Assembly (NCBI GenBank): GCA_963691815.1
Contig: OY829653.1
Span: 4,194,944 to 4,258,943, forward strand
Length of the DNA: 64,000 nucleotides
Origin: Echiichthys vipera
Taxonomy: Eukaryota; Chordata; Actinopteri; Perciformes; Trachinidae
Direction of reading: 5' to 3'
The notes below the pieces were generated by a model. The model was not told the origin of the DNA. It ran no database searches and worked only from the letters and a program-made list of their open reading frames with translations. Positions 34,376 through 47,721 of the stretch are shown here, piece by piece. The stretch's first letter is position 1. Every line of letters starts with the position of its first letter. The translations under genes were made by a program, and so were the position numbers.

Positions 34376-37300
34376 CATGTAGCGCACATCAGGTTGTCTG
34401 GCTCAGACGCGTTCACACTTACAGTAAATGCTGATGTTTAGTTGAGGCGATGGGTGGCGCCCGGGTAGAGCATGCAGGAAGCAGGACACGCTGCAGATTA
34501 AACCCTGGTCATGGAGACAAATGTGGCATTTGGTCATAAACAACAAAGTCTCTTGGCGCTTTTTTTAATTTCTCTGACAAAAGAATCTCGTCGTCTATCC
34601 AGTTTGACATTTCTGTTGGCCTCTTTATGTAAATTCATCGTTCTTGCTCATCCTGCTCGACGTGAATTCTCCAGGCAGTGACCAGCTCTATTCACACACT
34701 GGATAATGTCTAGATATTTTACGTTTACAGTGCATGTTTGGAAGGGACATATAGTATTTTGCAGAGAAACTGTGGTCAGCTTCAGCCTGTTTGAGAGGCC
34801 GGACTTTAGAGCAGATGGGGTTTAACTGACTCTTTACCTGGTTTTTGTCCACACGTCCAAAATATGTTGTTTTGAGTGCAATGTGAATGCAAAGTAGCTG
34901 CTGATTTATCATTAGAAATCTAAAATAAGCACTTGAGAAAATGAGACCAAACAAAAGCCAAACCAACTGCACCTCACACTCCATCTGAGTCTGTTTGTTC
35001 AGCCACTGGATACCTGTTCAACATGTGCCAGTGTTTTGATCTATTATATACAATATACTGTATATATTTTAAATATTTGCATGACATGCATGTCCTGTTT
35101 ATACTGGGTGTTCCCTTCACATGCTCCAGAGGTTCAGAGGAATCTATTCTGTAATAGCAAAAAGGTATATAAAATATACATTCATATCTACTTGAATACA
35201 AATAGAAAGTAAGAATGATGGTCAACGAGGGCTCCACTGGTGGGGTCTTAATACTCTTTCCACAGCCGCCAGCCTAACTATTCACTAAAGTGGGATGAAT
35301 GACCTGTCAAATTTAATCCTCTGCCCTATGTGTCTCCCAATTACCGCCGTCGCCTGACCCAGTCCGTTAGTTCATCATGAGCCGACGTCGTAGATTGTTG
35401 CCACACAGGACGGACTTTGGGAATTAGCAAGTCAAATCCGAGAGGGGGGGGATTTCATTGGCTTATAATGAGCAAGAACAGACTTCTAGGATAACACTGG
35501 ACATTATGATACAGAGGAAAGTTGAGCAGGTACTGACCACTAAAATATTCAGCCAGTGAAATAATCCGTTTATCATCAGTAAAGCACTAAAGCCAGCGCC
35601 TAATATGTTTACATTATATTGACTTTACTGTCCATTTCAGTGGAAATGAGTCCCCCAAGCACAGCGAGGTACACAAACACAAGCATATACATATGCAACT
35701 GTGCAAATGGGCAGGGAGCAGCAAATAATTTATACAAATAATACAAATCTTATAAATAATACTTATTCCCCGTTGCATTCATTCTGTGTTCAATGCCTGT
35801 TTGGCATAGCGAATAAAATGTGGTAAAAGGAAGTCAAACATATGAATGAATAATACAATTATTAGAGAGTTACTACAGATCTATTTGATCCTCAAACTTT
35901 GGGGAGAAAGTGTGTTTCCACTTGCTAATTATACTTATTTATCTGTTTACTCCTACTGTTGTATCGAGACTCAAAGACCTGTCTTGTACATTACACTCAG
36001 AGGTATACGTGTACACAGTTTTTGTTCAAATGTATAATTTCTGTCCAATTAGTTATCACAGAATACTGAAGACAATGTAACATCAGTAGAACATGTCTCA
36101 TTAGTTATTATACGGACAAGTAGAGATGGAAATTCAAGGAACAGAGATGCCAAATAAAGGTAAAGCGACCGTAATGAAAAGAAAAGGTGCTGCATGAAGC
36201 CAAATGGATGTTTTATTGTGAGAGAGGTTGAACGTTGCACTCTATCTGCTTTCACTAGCTTTCTTTCATCTTCATGAATGTGTGCAAACGCTCTCTTCCC
36301 ACTCCAGACACCACTTCTTCCTCGCCTCCTCCTAACCCTGACCCTTTTTGTCTTCGCTCCCCTCCCTCCTTCCTTTTGCCTCTTTGCACTTCTATCTCTC
36401 ACCCAGACACGATGTTTTTCACCAGGTATGCATGTTCCCTCTGGATCTTCCCATTGCTCTTCACTGCTGACCCCTCTCACACCAGTGGGCCCTATCAAGA
36501 TGAAATATTGAACTTGTGGAGCTCCCTCAAGGCATTTGGCAGCCTCACAGTCTGTCCCCTGTCCAGCTGAGATGAAAGATAACACTGTAACACCAATGTG
36601 CTCCACGTCCTCCCATAACTTAAAAGCATCCTGCTCTATTCAGCACCAGCATTATGTTACAACGGTCAGCTGCACGGTGGTAGAACTGTCTGCAAAGCCA
36701 CGTAGACTATTTAAAGTAATTAGTCATTATATTTAGATCTAATCAAAGGTCTAAAGGGACGCCCTCTGTGGCTAACTGATATAGAAAAATCTGTCTTGAC
36801 TCCAGTGAATCAAAACCTTTGCATGTGGAACCAGGTAAAATTCGAGCACACAGGATGTGCACAGGATCAGCTGTGCTGTGTTTAGTAGATGCAAATGTCC
36901 AACACATGGTAAACACGTTAAACCTATACCTGTTAAACATCAGCGTGCAAGCAGATTGTCATTGTGAGCATATTAGCATGACTCTAAACTGTAGTCTATC
37001 CTCTACTTAGTTTTACGTTTCAGTCAGATGGTGACCTTCATGGTGAGGTAGCCAAACCCGTCATGCTGCAGTCGAGGAAAAATATGTCCATGTCCCCAGG
37101 GTCCTATGTTCCCAAGCTCAATATCTTCTTAATATGACACATTAAGGAGACCTTTTCAAATGGTTTTATGTTCTCAGCGATGCCTTTTCCCTATTAGCAA
37201 ATGTTCAGTGTTGTCTACCCTTGGTATAAATGTTGAAAGTCACTCACCTACAGCTTATAGCCTACTGATGTTATACTCTATGTTATACTTAGAACATTGG

Positions 37301-37527
37301 AAAGACCTAGACTAAAATTAATACTACATATAGCCTGTACCGGCTCAGAGCACACTGGACCAAAACCCAACAATGCCTAAAAGTTTGCCCATCAGTCTCC
37401 ATATCCAAAATGCATCAACATGCATGACTTCATGACTTCTAACTGTGACTTGTGTGTGTTTAACCTGTACTAACATCTAGACACTTTCCTCTCTGCTGTT
37501 CTTCGTTTCTAACTCTGTGACTGGATT
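34376..37527. other. Intronic sequence, nothing recognised
   Basis: Includes a 185-codon minus-strand ORF (36606-36049), judged spurious: it has no domain, and much of it is the complement of a CT-rich tract. Confidence 0.4.
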
Positions 37528-37694
37528 CTAACCTGTACTAACACACTAACATCCTGACACTTATTCTTCTTTTACACTTTATTCTTGTTGATAGGTTAAA
37601 ATGTTTTTGTATAGTTGCACTGTCGTTATTGCTGCTCTGTGTGCCCTGAATTGCCCCCCAGGGACAGATAAAGTTTTTTGAATTGAATTGAATT
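37528..37694 (+). mobile_element. Retroposon 3' tail with (TTGAA)n, copy 1
   Basis: CTAACCTGTACTAACACACT through TGTGCCCTGAATTGCCCCCC to AAGTTTTTTGAATTGAATTG. It is nearly identical to 53294-53464. It is a known form of LINE/SINE 3' end in fish. Confidence 0.65.
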
Positions 37695-38740
37695 AATTTA
37701 AATAATGGGCTTTTAAATAAAACTCTTTCCACGGCCACAAGCAGCCTATTAAAAACAAACACACGTGCATCATCTGCAAATGTGGAGATTCAGTAGTGAT
37801 GATGATGCAGAGAGCCAATTGGAGGATCCTTTGTAAATGTTTAGTACACAGACTCTGAGACTGTAGCTTTGCAAAAAAAGGAAAGAAACCCAAACATCAA
37901 CAGTAAAAAGTTGTTACAGATATTAATATCTCAGACATCCACTGATAAAAAAATTAGTTCTCAGCAAAACAAACTTTATGGAGACAAAATTATAGAAAAA
38001 TGGAAAACATTTTGGAAATATTGGCTTTTTGAAAAGACATGTGCTTAATACAAGCATGCATTCAGCTTTTAGCATCTACTGTAATAAGCTCTGGAATAGT
38101 GCACAGTCAGGCATGTTAAGTCTTTTTTGCATATAAACCGTGCAGTGAAACTCAAACGGATGGAGTTCGATCGTGCTTTTGCTAAATTCCCTCACAGGCT
38201 AATTTCTAATTCATCATTCTATCAAAGTTCTTCGGCTACACCCGCAGGATGGAGGAGAGTGTCTCTCTCATGACAGGGTTCAATAAAAACTTAGATTAAA
38301 CGATTTATCTTCTCATAATATTCAACCATGAATATCAAACCAGGCTGATGCTGTGGTAATGAGAGAGGAGCCAGAGGAGTGTGGCCATCTATTGGATTTC
38401 CAAAATCAATGCCCTCTGATAGAAAAATGCATGAGCCACCTGCAAACACTGGATCTTAACCATGCAACGTACTCGCTGTGTTCCCTATTACTCTTCTCAC
38501 AGGCGCTGCGAGGCATCAAGTATCTAATCCTGCTTTCACTGACGCTCGTATCCTTTAGCTTCACGTAGCGCAGGAAAAGTCTGCTGAGCAAGCATTCTCT
38601 ATCTACTCGCCCTGCTTCTCATCCATTCAGTTATACATATGTACACATATCTGCAACAGTAAAGCCTTGCACTGTTAAATAACTGCATCATTGGGTGCAT
38701 TTTAGGGGCTTCCATTTTGTTGCAACACAATGAAAGGTTT
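37695..38740. other. Intronic sequence, nothing recognised
   Basis: No feature identified. Confidence 0.4.
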
Positions 38741-38990
38741 GCGTGGGTTTTCTCCGGGTTCTCCGGTTTCCTCCCACAGTGCAAAGACGTGCACGTCTTA
38801 GGTTAATTGATGACTCTAAAATTGCCCGTAGGTGTGAATGGTCGTCAGTCTCTGTCTGTCTCTATGTGTCCTTTGATAGACTGGCGTCCTGTCAAGGGTG
38901 TACCCCGCCTCACGCCCGATGTCAGCTGGGATCGGCTCCAGCCCCCCCGCGACCCCGACAGGGACAAGCGGTTGAAGATGGATGAATGAT
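38741..38990 (+). mobile_element. SINE family A, 5'-truncated copy
   Basis: It begins at GCGTGGGTTTTCTCCGGG in the body and ends GGTTGAAGATGGATGAATG. Confidence 0.8.
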
Positions 38991-39891
38991 GATGACAATT
39001 ATAGTTGCATTTTCTCTCCATAGATTTTCCCAAGGCAAAGATAGGAATTCAAACCATTGACTCTCAGCCAGGTTTCTGCAACTCCAGGGTGGCTGCCACC
39101 TTCTTATGGGGCTTTGCACCACGAATGATTTACGGTTGAACCTTGTTTGAGTTCTCGGAGCACTCAGGGGACATATTTATGTGAGCTCATGAAGAGAAAA
39201 ATGCTGCTCATGAGAAAAAATACATATGAGAGAGCTTTACTGAGGGGGAAGTATCACTGGAGACAAACAGGGTGTGTCTGAAGACCTCATACGACTGTCA
39301 GCCCCAGACTGCCTCATCAAAACCATGATTTAGTCCCAAGAGACCGTCACTCTCGTAAATCACCCGGTTCAACCTCTGTGCAAAAAAAAACACCGTAGAG
39401 GTCTTCCTCAGAGACTGGTGTGCTTTTCATTATGGGAACAATGGCGTTGCAGGTGCAAATTGCTCGCACTCGCACCAGCTGGTTGCGTTTAGACGGTGAA
39501 ACACAGTACAGTGCAAGGCCAAGTCTAACGCACGCACGCACAGTGGAGGAGATTACTGAGGGACGGATGTCAGAGACGGAGCATGTTAATTTCTGGGAAA
39601 CAGAACAGCTGTCTTTAAGGATAATAGTACTTAGTTTTCAGTGGATATAAACACTTCTTGGAGGCAGAAACCATCTCTGGTTGAGTTAAACCTCAGAGAT
39701 AAACCACAACTTCTCTGGCTAAGTAGTGTCAGACTTGTGAGAGAGAGAAGACAATACCATGAAGCCACAGCTCTTCTTGTAAACTTATGAAATTCAATCC
39801 GGATGCATGATTGAACACATTCAACCCATCCATGCTATCCCGTAGTGATGTATTGCAATAGTTTCCAACCTTTTTGGCTTGTGAAAGTAAT
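38991..39891. other. Intronic sequence, nothing recognised
   Basis: Just before the LTR, GTTTCCAACCTTTTTGGCTT (about 39861) resembles the start of another fish repeat, cut short by the LTR insertion. Confidence 0.4.
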
Positions 39892-39896
39892 ACTGG

Positions 39897-40426
39897 TGTC
39901 ATGATCTGGTTCTGTCAGTACCCTCCTCTCTTCCGTTATGTCTGAGTTTGTCTCCCCCTGTCTGTGTTTCCCTGCATGTTTCTCTCCCTCGTCTCTGTGT
40001 AGGTCCGGTAGGCGTTCCCCCAAGCTGCAGCCTGTTATGCTGATTAATCCACCACCTTAAATATCTGAAGCTGACAGGCATGCAGCACTAGACCGTAGTC
40101 GACCCTGTATTGGTAAAACTATTCCCCCCGGACTGGCGTCCCCTATCTCGTTGTGGTTTTCACGCTCCCCGTAGTAAGTTGATTAATCGTTTTCGTTTTC
40201 TGTTTTTCTCCGTAGTTTCCCGTGTTCCCGTCCGTCTCCTGATCTTCCGTCGTCTTCCTGTTCCTGTAATTCCCGTGTTAGTTTAGTTAGTCTTTGTGTT
40301 TGTACATCTGTAGTGTTTTTGCATTTGTCCGTTTATTATATTAAACGTTTATTTTGTAACATTACCTTTTTGTCTGTGTCTGCATTGGGTCCACCTGTTT
40401 GTGTTTTACCTGAACCGTTCATGACA
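39897..40426 (+). mobile_element. Solo LTR (Ty3/Gypsy-type), copy 2
   Basis: Same TGTCATGATCTGG...TTCATGACA structure as 16397-16934, with small indels. The left flank ends AATACTGG, as at copy 1. The right flank is GCTGA, only 3 of 5 bases matching ACTGG. No internal retroviral-type genes are present. Confidence 0.78.
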
Positions 40427-42489
40427 GCTGACTCATGAGCCTTTCTCATAGGTTGTATCTAAAAGGGATGTAACCACTTCAGATCGTTTAGAATTTTAAG
40501 ATGCCTGAAGAGGTCAAAATTATTCCATATTTCACTTTAAAGAGATTCTTCTGTAAAGGTCAACCACACATATTGATATGCTACAATTGGCCTCTGAACT
40601 GTGACCATCGCCGTCCCAACCAAGCGTTGTCAGCATCACGACGATGTGTTAAACATTAGTGGTCATACATGCAACAACTGGAAAGACAGTATTTCTAACT
40701 AACTTTTTCCGACACTTGTTTGCCAGCAGATGAGATTTAAATGACAGTTCTGATGAACGTCAAACTGTAGACTTTCTTGTAGATGTGCCAGCTCCACTGC
40801 TTTTACTTGTTGTTTACAAAAATCTAGTGAAGTCACTTCCTGCGACCGCAGTTCTCTCGCAAACCAACAACTTAAATCTAAAACTGCTGTTATTAACTGC
40901 TACATAGTTTTTTGAATTGTCAAATTGAGTAGTAATCCCTGTTTTAAGATGACCAGATGGGCATTTAAAGCTGACATATTTTTGTTATCGCCTCAAAGAA
41001 CCCCGAGCGCATGGCAACGTCATCAAATAAGTGAAAACAGATTGCTTCTGTCTTCCATTCCTCTCGCACATCCAAGCCTCTGATGTGCAGAGAGTGTGCA
41101 CTGACACACAGGAGGGAAACAAATATACATCACTATCATTTGATCCGAACCCCTGTGCTCATCAGTTATCACGCAGTGGTTGACATTTCACAGTATTTAA
41201 ACACCCAGAGGAGCTTTGAGAGTTGTTAGTCTGACTGTGGCGTACAGGGCCAGTAGGTCACTGAGACAAGGAGAAGACACTGGACTACAGCGTCGGCTCG
41301 GCTTTGCCTGGGAAGCTGGCACTGAGCACCTCCGTAAAAAATCATCTTGAGCTCCCCGCTATTATCTCTGCATTCCACCGGAGAGGAGAGCGGCGAGCTG
41401 GCAGCTATCCAGAGAGAGTGAAATATATTATCGTGGGAGAACACATCAAGACGAGCTCCGCCAACATAAAGCTTCCACTCAGTTCAGGGGGTTAAAAAGC
41501 CCCCGAGCATGAGCTAAATGATAAGGACCGCTGCGCCGCACATTAGACAGATATGCACTCCACTCTACTCCAGCAGGTGTGACTCGCTGGAGGGAATGCG
41601 GCTGACACCGTGGTGGTCCCGCTCGCTCTACAACTTTGATCGTTTCCCGCCGTTTTGTTGGCTCGCATGCTACAATTTATAGAGTCCATTAGATGTTTAT
41701 GGGACATGTGTAAATCAAATGAGAGTCTGCAAAACAGGCCAGACTCACCCTTTGTTCTTTTTATTTTATCATCAGGATTTGAGTGATTATTTGAAAGTCA
41801 GTGATAAAAAAAACAGAAAAGGACGGAGCTTAAGAGACGGAGGAGCTGCTGTTTTACCATCGTAAATCTTTTTTGGAAGATTTTTCTTTCACCGACATCC
41901 AAAATGTTACAAAAGTCTCCTCGATAATGTGACAATACGTAGCTTTAGGTTAGATTCTATCATCTGTCGCTGCTCCTGTGACAGAAATGTATAATTATGA
42001 CTCTGTAACTCAAAACAAAGGACAAGTCACCCTTGTGTTCTGATATGTTGCTGTAAACGTCGTGCCAGCTGGGATGTTTGGGCTATCTGTATTTAAACTC
42101 TACACAACCTGACCTTTGGGGCACTCTTTCTGACAGGAGACGTTTGTGCAGGCGTCTCGCAGACAGCCTTCCTTATATGAACTCACATGGAGAAAGCCGA
42201 TCGTCTTGTCTATTCATCTTTCTTCCTTTATCCTTATTAACTGATCTCCCACGAAACTCCTGCAATTGACATTTCATGGTTGTCCTGTAACGACAATTTA
42301 TACCGGCCCATCATCATCATCTCTGTGCCTGCTCTTTATATCATGTTTAATAACCACTGAGGGCACTAAAAAGTCATTATTTATGTTCTCTACAGCACAT
42401 ATATCTATTTATATCTGTTACCTATCCGCTCTCAGTTCCATTGCGCCACTTTTCCACACTTATTATTCAACTATTGTCATTTTATAGGT
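40427..42489. other. Intronic sequence, apparently single-copy
   Basis: No repeat or ORF recognised. 41290-41560 is a moderately GC-rich segment without repeat similarity and might be regulatory. Confidence 0.35.
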
Positions 42490-42502
42490 TTATAATTCAG
42501 TT

Positions 42503-42839
42503 CATTCATTCATCTTCAACCGCTTGTCCCTATCTGGGTCGTGGCGGGCTGGAGCCAATCCCAGCTGACATCGGGCGTGAGGCGGGGTCCACCCTGGACA
42601 GGACGCCAGTCTATCACAGGACACATAGAGACGAACAGAGACAGACAACCATTCACACCTACGGGTGATTTAGTGTCATCAATGAACCGAACACCTGCAC
42701 GTCTTTGGACTGTGGGAGGAAACCGGAGAACCCGGAGAAAACCCACGCAGACACGGGGACAACATGCAAACTCCAGGGGATTCAAACTAGGAACCCTCTT
42801 GCTGTTAGACGACAGTGCTAACCAACTCACCGTGCCACC
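42503..42839 (-). mobile_element. SINE family A, full-length copy with target duplication
   Basis: Reverse orientation. It is flanked by TTATAATTCAGTT (42490-42502) and TTATAACTCAGTT (42840-42852), a 13-bp target duplication with one mismatch. Confidence 0.85.
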
Positions 42840-42852
42840 TTATAACTCAGTT

Positions 42853-43486
42853 GTTTGATTGATACTGACATATATCCACAATAAAAGCTACACTGGTCAT
42901 AGTGCTGACCGCCAACCCTCCTCCACATTGGGAGATAATGTCCCTGTTTACTCATATTTACGTATTTTCATGTCTATGATGTTTATCACCATCAGAAAAC
43001 TGTCTAACTTTATTGTTCTAATGTCTCTGAATTGATATTATTGCCAGCAGTTTTAATTACTTCAACCCCAGGTGTTACGTCTAAAATGTCAGCAACAGCC
43101 TGTTGACACATCCAGCAGGAAAACAGAAACATTAGCCTCCATTTGGAGTGGGAATATCGGGCCCTTTAGCTGCTATTTGAATGAATTACGTGGATGAGAG
43201 CAGTGAGAGTGAAACCAAACGGTGAAGTTGAGGCCAAAACAATAACCTCTCAAATGCTTCAGAGAGCGGAGAGGAGCAGCAGAGTCGAGTGGTAATTCAT
43301 CACGACAAGCGACAACTATCTCATTACATGTTGTCGTTTGATCTATTCTTGATTAGTGCATGTTAAATTTCACGAGAGACTGTTGTTGGGGGGTCAGTTT
43401 TGGTATTGAGTCATCTCTAACACAAAGGCTCAAATCACATTTCATCCTGGAAATACAGTTGTTTTTCTTCTGCTGTAAAACTCACC
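42853..43486. other. Intronic sequence, nothing recognised
   Basis: No feature identified. Confidence 0.4.
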
Positions 43487-44057
43487 AGCACTCACACTGT
43501 CCATCCGTACCGTGCCCAAACAGGTTTCACGGGTAAAGCCTAGTTCTATTGACCAGTGTGAGTGCAACCGCACCACGCCTAGCTGCAGCCCGCTTGCGGC
43601 CACGGACTGTTTGGGAGAGGTGGGCTTTTGTAGAGCGAGCACATGTGCACAAGCGAGCACGACGCCTACGACGGTTCTGAGGTCATTTCCTGTGCGCCTG
43701 TTGGGACATAGAAAAAAGAAGGAGGGACCATGCGCAGACATTTCAAACAATGGCGGTGAAAGGTTCACGTTGGTGTGATGCGGAGGTGGAGTGTTTACTG
43801 CAGATTTGGTCGATGAAAAGATTCAAAAACAGTCGACAAGACGCACAAAAACTCTGAGGTCTACGGAAAGATCTGGAAACAAAGCCACGCATCGCCATGA
43901 CGTCATCAATGCGTGTGACGTGTTACGGCGTGATGACGTATAGGCAGCAAGAAGCATTCTCCGAGGCCCAGGTAGTGTGAGTACAAACGGGCCTGGAGGG
44001 GGGGACAAGGACCCTAAAGCACGGGGCATGGTACGGACGGACAGTGGGAGTGCGCCC
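43487..44057 (+). mobile_element. MITE with Myb/SANT-like ORF, copy 2
   Basis: Left end decayed (AGCACTCACACTGTCCATCC); right end intact (GGACAGTGGGAGTGCGCCC followed by TAA). The ORF MAVKGSRWCDAEVECLLQIW starts at 43750 and stops at 43857, as in copy 1. An AACAGGAGGGTTGA motif, the terminal motif of the MITE at 207-861, sits just beyond at 44063. Confidence 0.7.
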
Positions 44058-45133
44058 TAAGACAACAGGAGGGTTGATCTCTCCTACAAAAGCTCAACTC
44101 TTTCATCAATGAGCACGACACCAGACCTACATTATGTGAATCCGATTATTGGAAGTGCTCCAACTGTCACCTGACTTTCCCTGAGCAAAAAAAATTTAAA
44201 AAACAACAAATGGGCCTTTTACTTCCAGACCCCTGATCACACAAAAGAATCCCTCTGACTTCACTGTGTTATGTGCTTTGTCAAAGAGCACATTTCCATC
44301 CCAGCCATAGACGCTAACATTGACTTAGCGAGGGTGGGCACACATCGAAATGGACTGCTGGATGCTGTCGCGGGTGCACACGGAGGCTTGTGTGTCACTG
44401 CTGCTGCTGCAGGACTACAAAGCAATTTCCCAGCGTGCAGATCTTTGTGCAGAATCAATGAATCACATTCCCGATTACTCCGCAGGGGGAAATGGAGTTT
44501 GTATTGTTTCTCCAAGACAAATGTAGGCCCCGGGCAAGATGGATCTTATTTTCCGGGCCAAAGAAAGACAACCCAAACACACGTACACGCACCTCCTTCC
44601 TCCACCCAGCTCCCCACGCTGTTAGATTTCTCTTTCACTTAAAACTCACCTGTTCCCGTTGAGCTCTCCCTCCTCTTCCCCTGTTTTCTACCTGCCTCGC
44701 GCCATTTCTTTCAAGGTAGCAATTTCAATTTCTCTTCTACCACGACCGAATCAATTGAAAGTTTCAGAGCAATCCCGAAAGTTTCTCAAAGCTCACTTTG
44801 TGTGTCTTTTACTCTGAAAAAGTCAATGCTCCTCAACACAAACAGGTCGACAGCAACATACCCTGACACATTAGCGACCCCGTCTCCCCAAACAACAATT
44901 TGAACAATTTTTTAAAACAAGGATAATGATGTGAACCAAACTACTTGGTGAGATTTATGAAAAAAGATCAAGGTTTGGGTTTAAATAAGTATATTTGTAA
45001 GTTACATTTGAGGAGCTCTCTTCCAAAACGCTGTAAATCCATTTGAATAGTTTTCAGGAAAATTACGTTTTTTACCTTTTTACCCACACATTTGGTTAAT
45101 ATTCAATGTATCTTGTCAAAATGGTTTTTATGG
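44058..45133. other. Intronic sequence, nothing recognised
   Basis: No feature apart from the short AACAGGAGGGTT motif at its left edge. Confidence 0.4.
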
Positions 45134-46363
45134 CTCAGTCTGAACATGTTGAACGGACGGACGAAACAAAAAACTCTCCTGCTTCAGAGCGCCGCCATGT
45201 TGGATCGCATAGAACGCTCACTGGATTCTGATTGGTCGAGAGTTTTCATCAGTCTATAGTAATTTTTTCACTTTTTTGTGGTGTTTTCATCTGTTTTTAA
45301 TCGTTTTTGTGTTTTTTCATCCGTTTTTAATCGTTTTTGTGTTTTTTCATCCGTTTTTAATCGTTTTTGGGATGTTTTCATCTGTTTTTAGTCGTTTTTT
45401 ACACTTTTTGTGGTATTTTGCATCTGTTTTTAGTAATTTTGTCGGATTTTTGTGGTGTTTTTCATGTGTTTTTAGTCGTTTTTTTCACTTTCACTCAGTC
45501 TGAACATGTTGAACGAACGGATGAAACAAAAAACTCTCCCGCTTCAGAGCGCCGCCATGTTGGATCGCATAGAACGCTCACTGAATTCTGATTGGTCGAG
45601 ACGACGTATCGCATTTAGGCTAAACATAGGTTTGGCGCTGGTCGCGGTTTGGAAAGGAACTGCATCTTGAGACCATTTTAAACAGGAACTCTCTCTACTG
45701 TTAACTTTTTGAGTCGCTCTGTTTCCTTTGTGGTCGTTTTGAGTCATTTGTAGTCGCTATTTGTTTGGTTTTGGTCGTTTGTAATGACTTTGGGCCAATT
45801 TGTGGTCATTTTGCATACGTTTGTGAGAGTTTTGCATCCACTTTGAGTTATTTTGCACTTTATCTGTGTTTTTACGTCAATTTTTGGATGATTTGCATTT
45901 ATTTGTGGTCGTTTTGAATAATTTTTTAGTCGCTATTTGATTGGTTTTGGTTGTTTAGTGTCATTTTGTTTCTCTTTGTAATAGCTTTAGGTCAATTTGT
46001 GGTCATTTTGCACACCTTTGTGACGGTTTTTTGTCGATTTTTAGTTGATTTGCATTTATTTGTAGTCATTTTGCACACCTTTGTGATGGTTTTGCATCCA
46101 CTTTTGGTAATTTTGCACCTTTTGTGGCGTTTTTACGTCAATTTTTAGTTGATTTGCATTTGTTTGTGTCTATTCAGTCTGAACATGTTGAACGGACGGA
46201 CGACACAAAAAACTCTCCCGCTTCAGAGCGCCGCCATGTTGGATCGCATAGAACGCTCACTGGATTCTGATTGGTCGAGAGGTCGTATCACATTTAGGCT
46301 AAAAAAAGGTTTGGCGCTGGTCGCGGTTTGGAAAGGAACTGCATCTTGAGACCATTTTAAACA
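45134..46363 (+). repeat. Array of three promoter-like blocks separated by a T-rich periodic minisatellite
   Basis: A conserved block begins TCAGTCTGAACATGTTGAAC and contains AGCGCCGCCATGTTGGATCG and TTCTGATTGGTCGAGA. It occurs at 45134-45241, 45494-45684 and 46174-46363. The second and third copies extend through TTTGGCGCTGGTCGCGGTTT. The gaps are filled by degenerate units around CGTTTTTGTGTTTTTTCATC (two exact 30-bp units at about 45296-45355) and TTTGTGGTCATTTTGCA. The blocks contain a YY1-like site (CCGCCATGTTG) and an inverted CCAAT box (CTGATTGG). Confidence 0.75.
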
Positions 46364-47721
46364 AGGAAATACAGAGATTTGGCAGAAACACTGATGACGC
46401 GGTGAAAAGGTTCTGTTACAGCAAAGTGGCTCAAACTCATTTTTTAAAAATTTGGCTTTTATCTTGTTTTGGAAAAGAGCTCTTCGTTTGGACCAAGTGA
46501 TGCTAAAGATCTATATTCTAGAAACATTAAACCTGTGATTACGCATTCACAACCACCACAAAGCTAACCATTGTATCCGTCATATGGGAGGGGACAACAC
46601 TGACACAGTGAAATATCACACTTTATATGTAGGTTAAAATACAGCAGCGTTTTGAGTTTGGTCGACTTTTGGTTTCATGCTGGACATGAACAATATGTGT
46701 CCGACCTCCTCACTATGCAGACTTGAAACCTGAAAATGCTTTTTTTCTGAAAACACCTTGATTAGAAACATATTTGTGATACGTAAAAAACTATTGAGAA
46801 CGCAGTCTAGTTGCATGGGAACGCAATTTCTTAGAGAGGCTGCACATTCACAGTCACCTGTGTTTAACTCAACAGGTGTGTTCTTCTGATTTCAGTTCCA
46901 CAATTTCACATCAGTTGGAGGATTCGATTCTTGAATTCCTTCCCCCGACAGCGATAAGAGGACGTAATACAACGTGATGAGTTGTAGTACGTTCTAAATC
47001 CTCTAAAGACAAAATCTGGCTGCAAAGTGAAACAGTGAATCTCTTCTGTGGTGAAATGGAAACAGATGGGGAATGTTTTACTGGACAAAGCCAGAATATC
47101 CTCAATGCAAAAGATACGGTTTTATTCATTTCGTCTAGGTTCTGCCACTGATATATATATATATATTTCTCTCTCTATATATCTACAGGACAAGCTGAGG
47201 TGCTGCTAAGAATTGACATCCACTAAATATGTCTTATTTAAAATCAAATATGATTTCATTCGTGCATGCCAGTTGTCATTTCTTTGCACACAAGTTAATA
47301 AGTCAAGAGCAAAATATGTCAGTTATGTGTATAATTTGTCATTGTGTATTCTTTTAGACACACACTTTGCAAATGTATAAAAAGGACAAATAAAACATAA
47401 ATATCACATTGATATACGTATTCAGACGATATGCTATGACACTTGAAATGGAGCTCCGGCACCTCTCTCGTCTACACCTTGATTGGAGTCCACTTGTGGT
47501 GCATTCACTTGATTGTAAACGATTTGGTAAGGCAGACAGCAGACAATGCAAATCAGAGTAAAAAGCCACAAGGTCGGAGGAGCTGCCTGCAGAGTTCAGA
47601 GACAGAAGCATCACTGCAGCGCTCCTAAGATCTTGGCTTCAGGTGTCCAGGCAGTCGCCTCTCCTCTGTCAAAGACACATGAAGCACCTGTGAGAAACAA
47701 GCTCTGGTCTGATGAAACTAA
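46364..47721. other. Intronic sequence, nothing recognised
   Basis: Contains a short (AT)n at about 47153-47166. Confidence 0.4.

Noticed and set aside
36049..36606. A 185-codon minus-strand ORF
   Set aside because: No recognisable domain, no splice or promoter context, and the central Arg/Lys-rich part is the complement of a CT-rich tract. Treated as chance.
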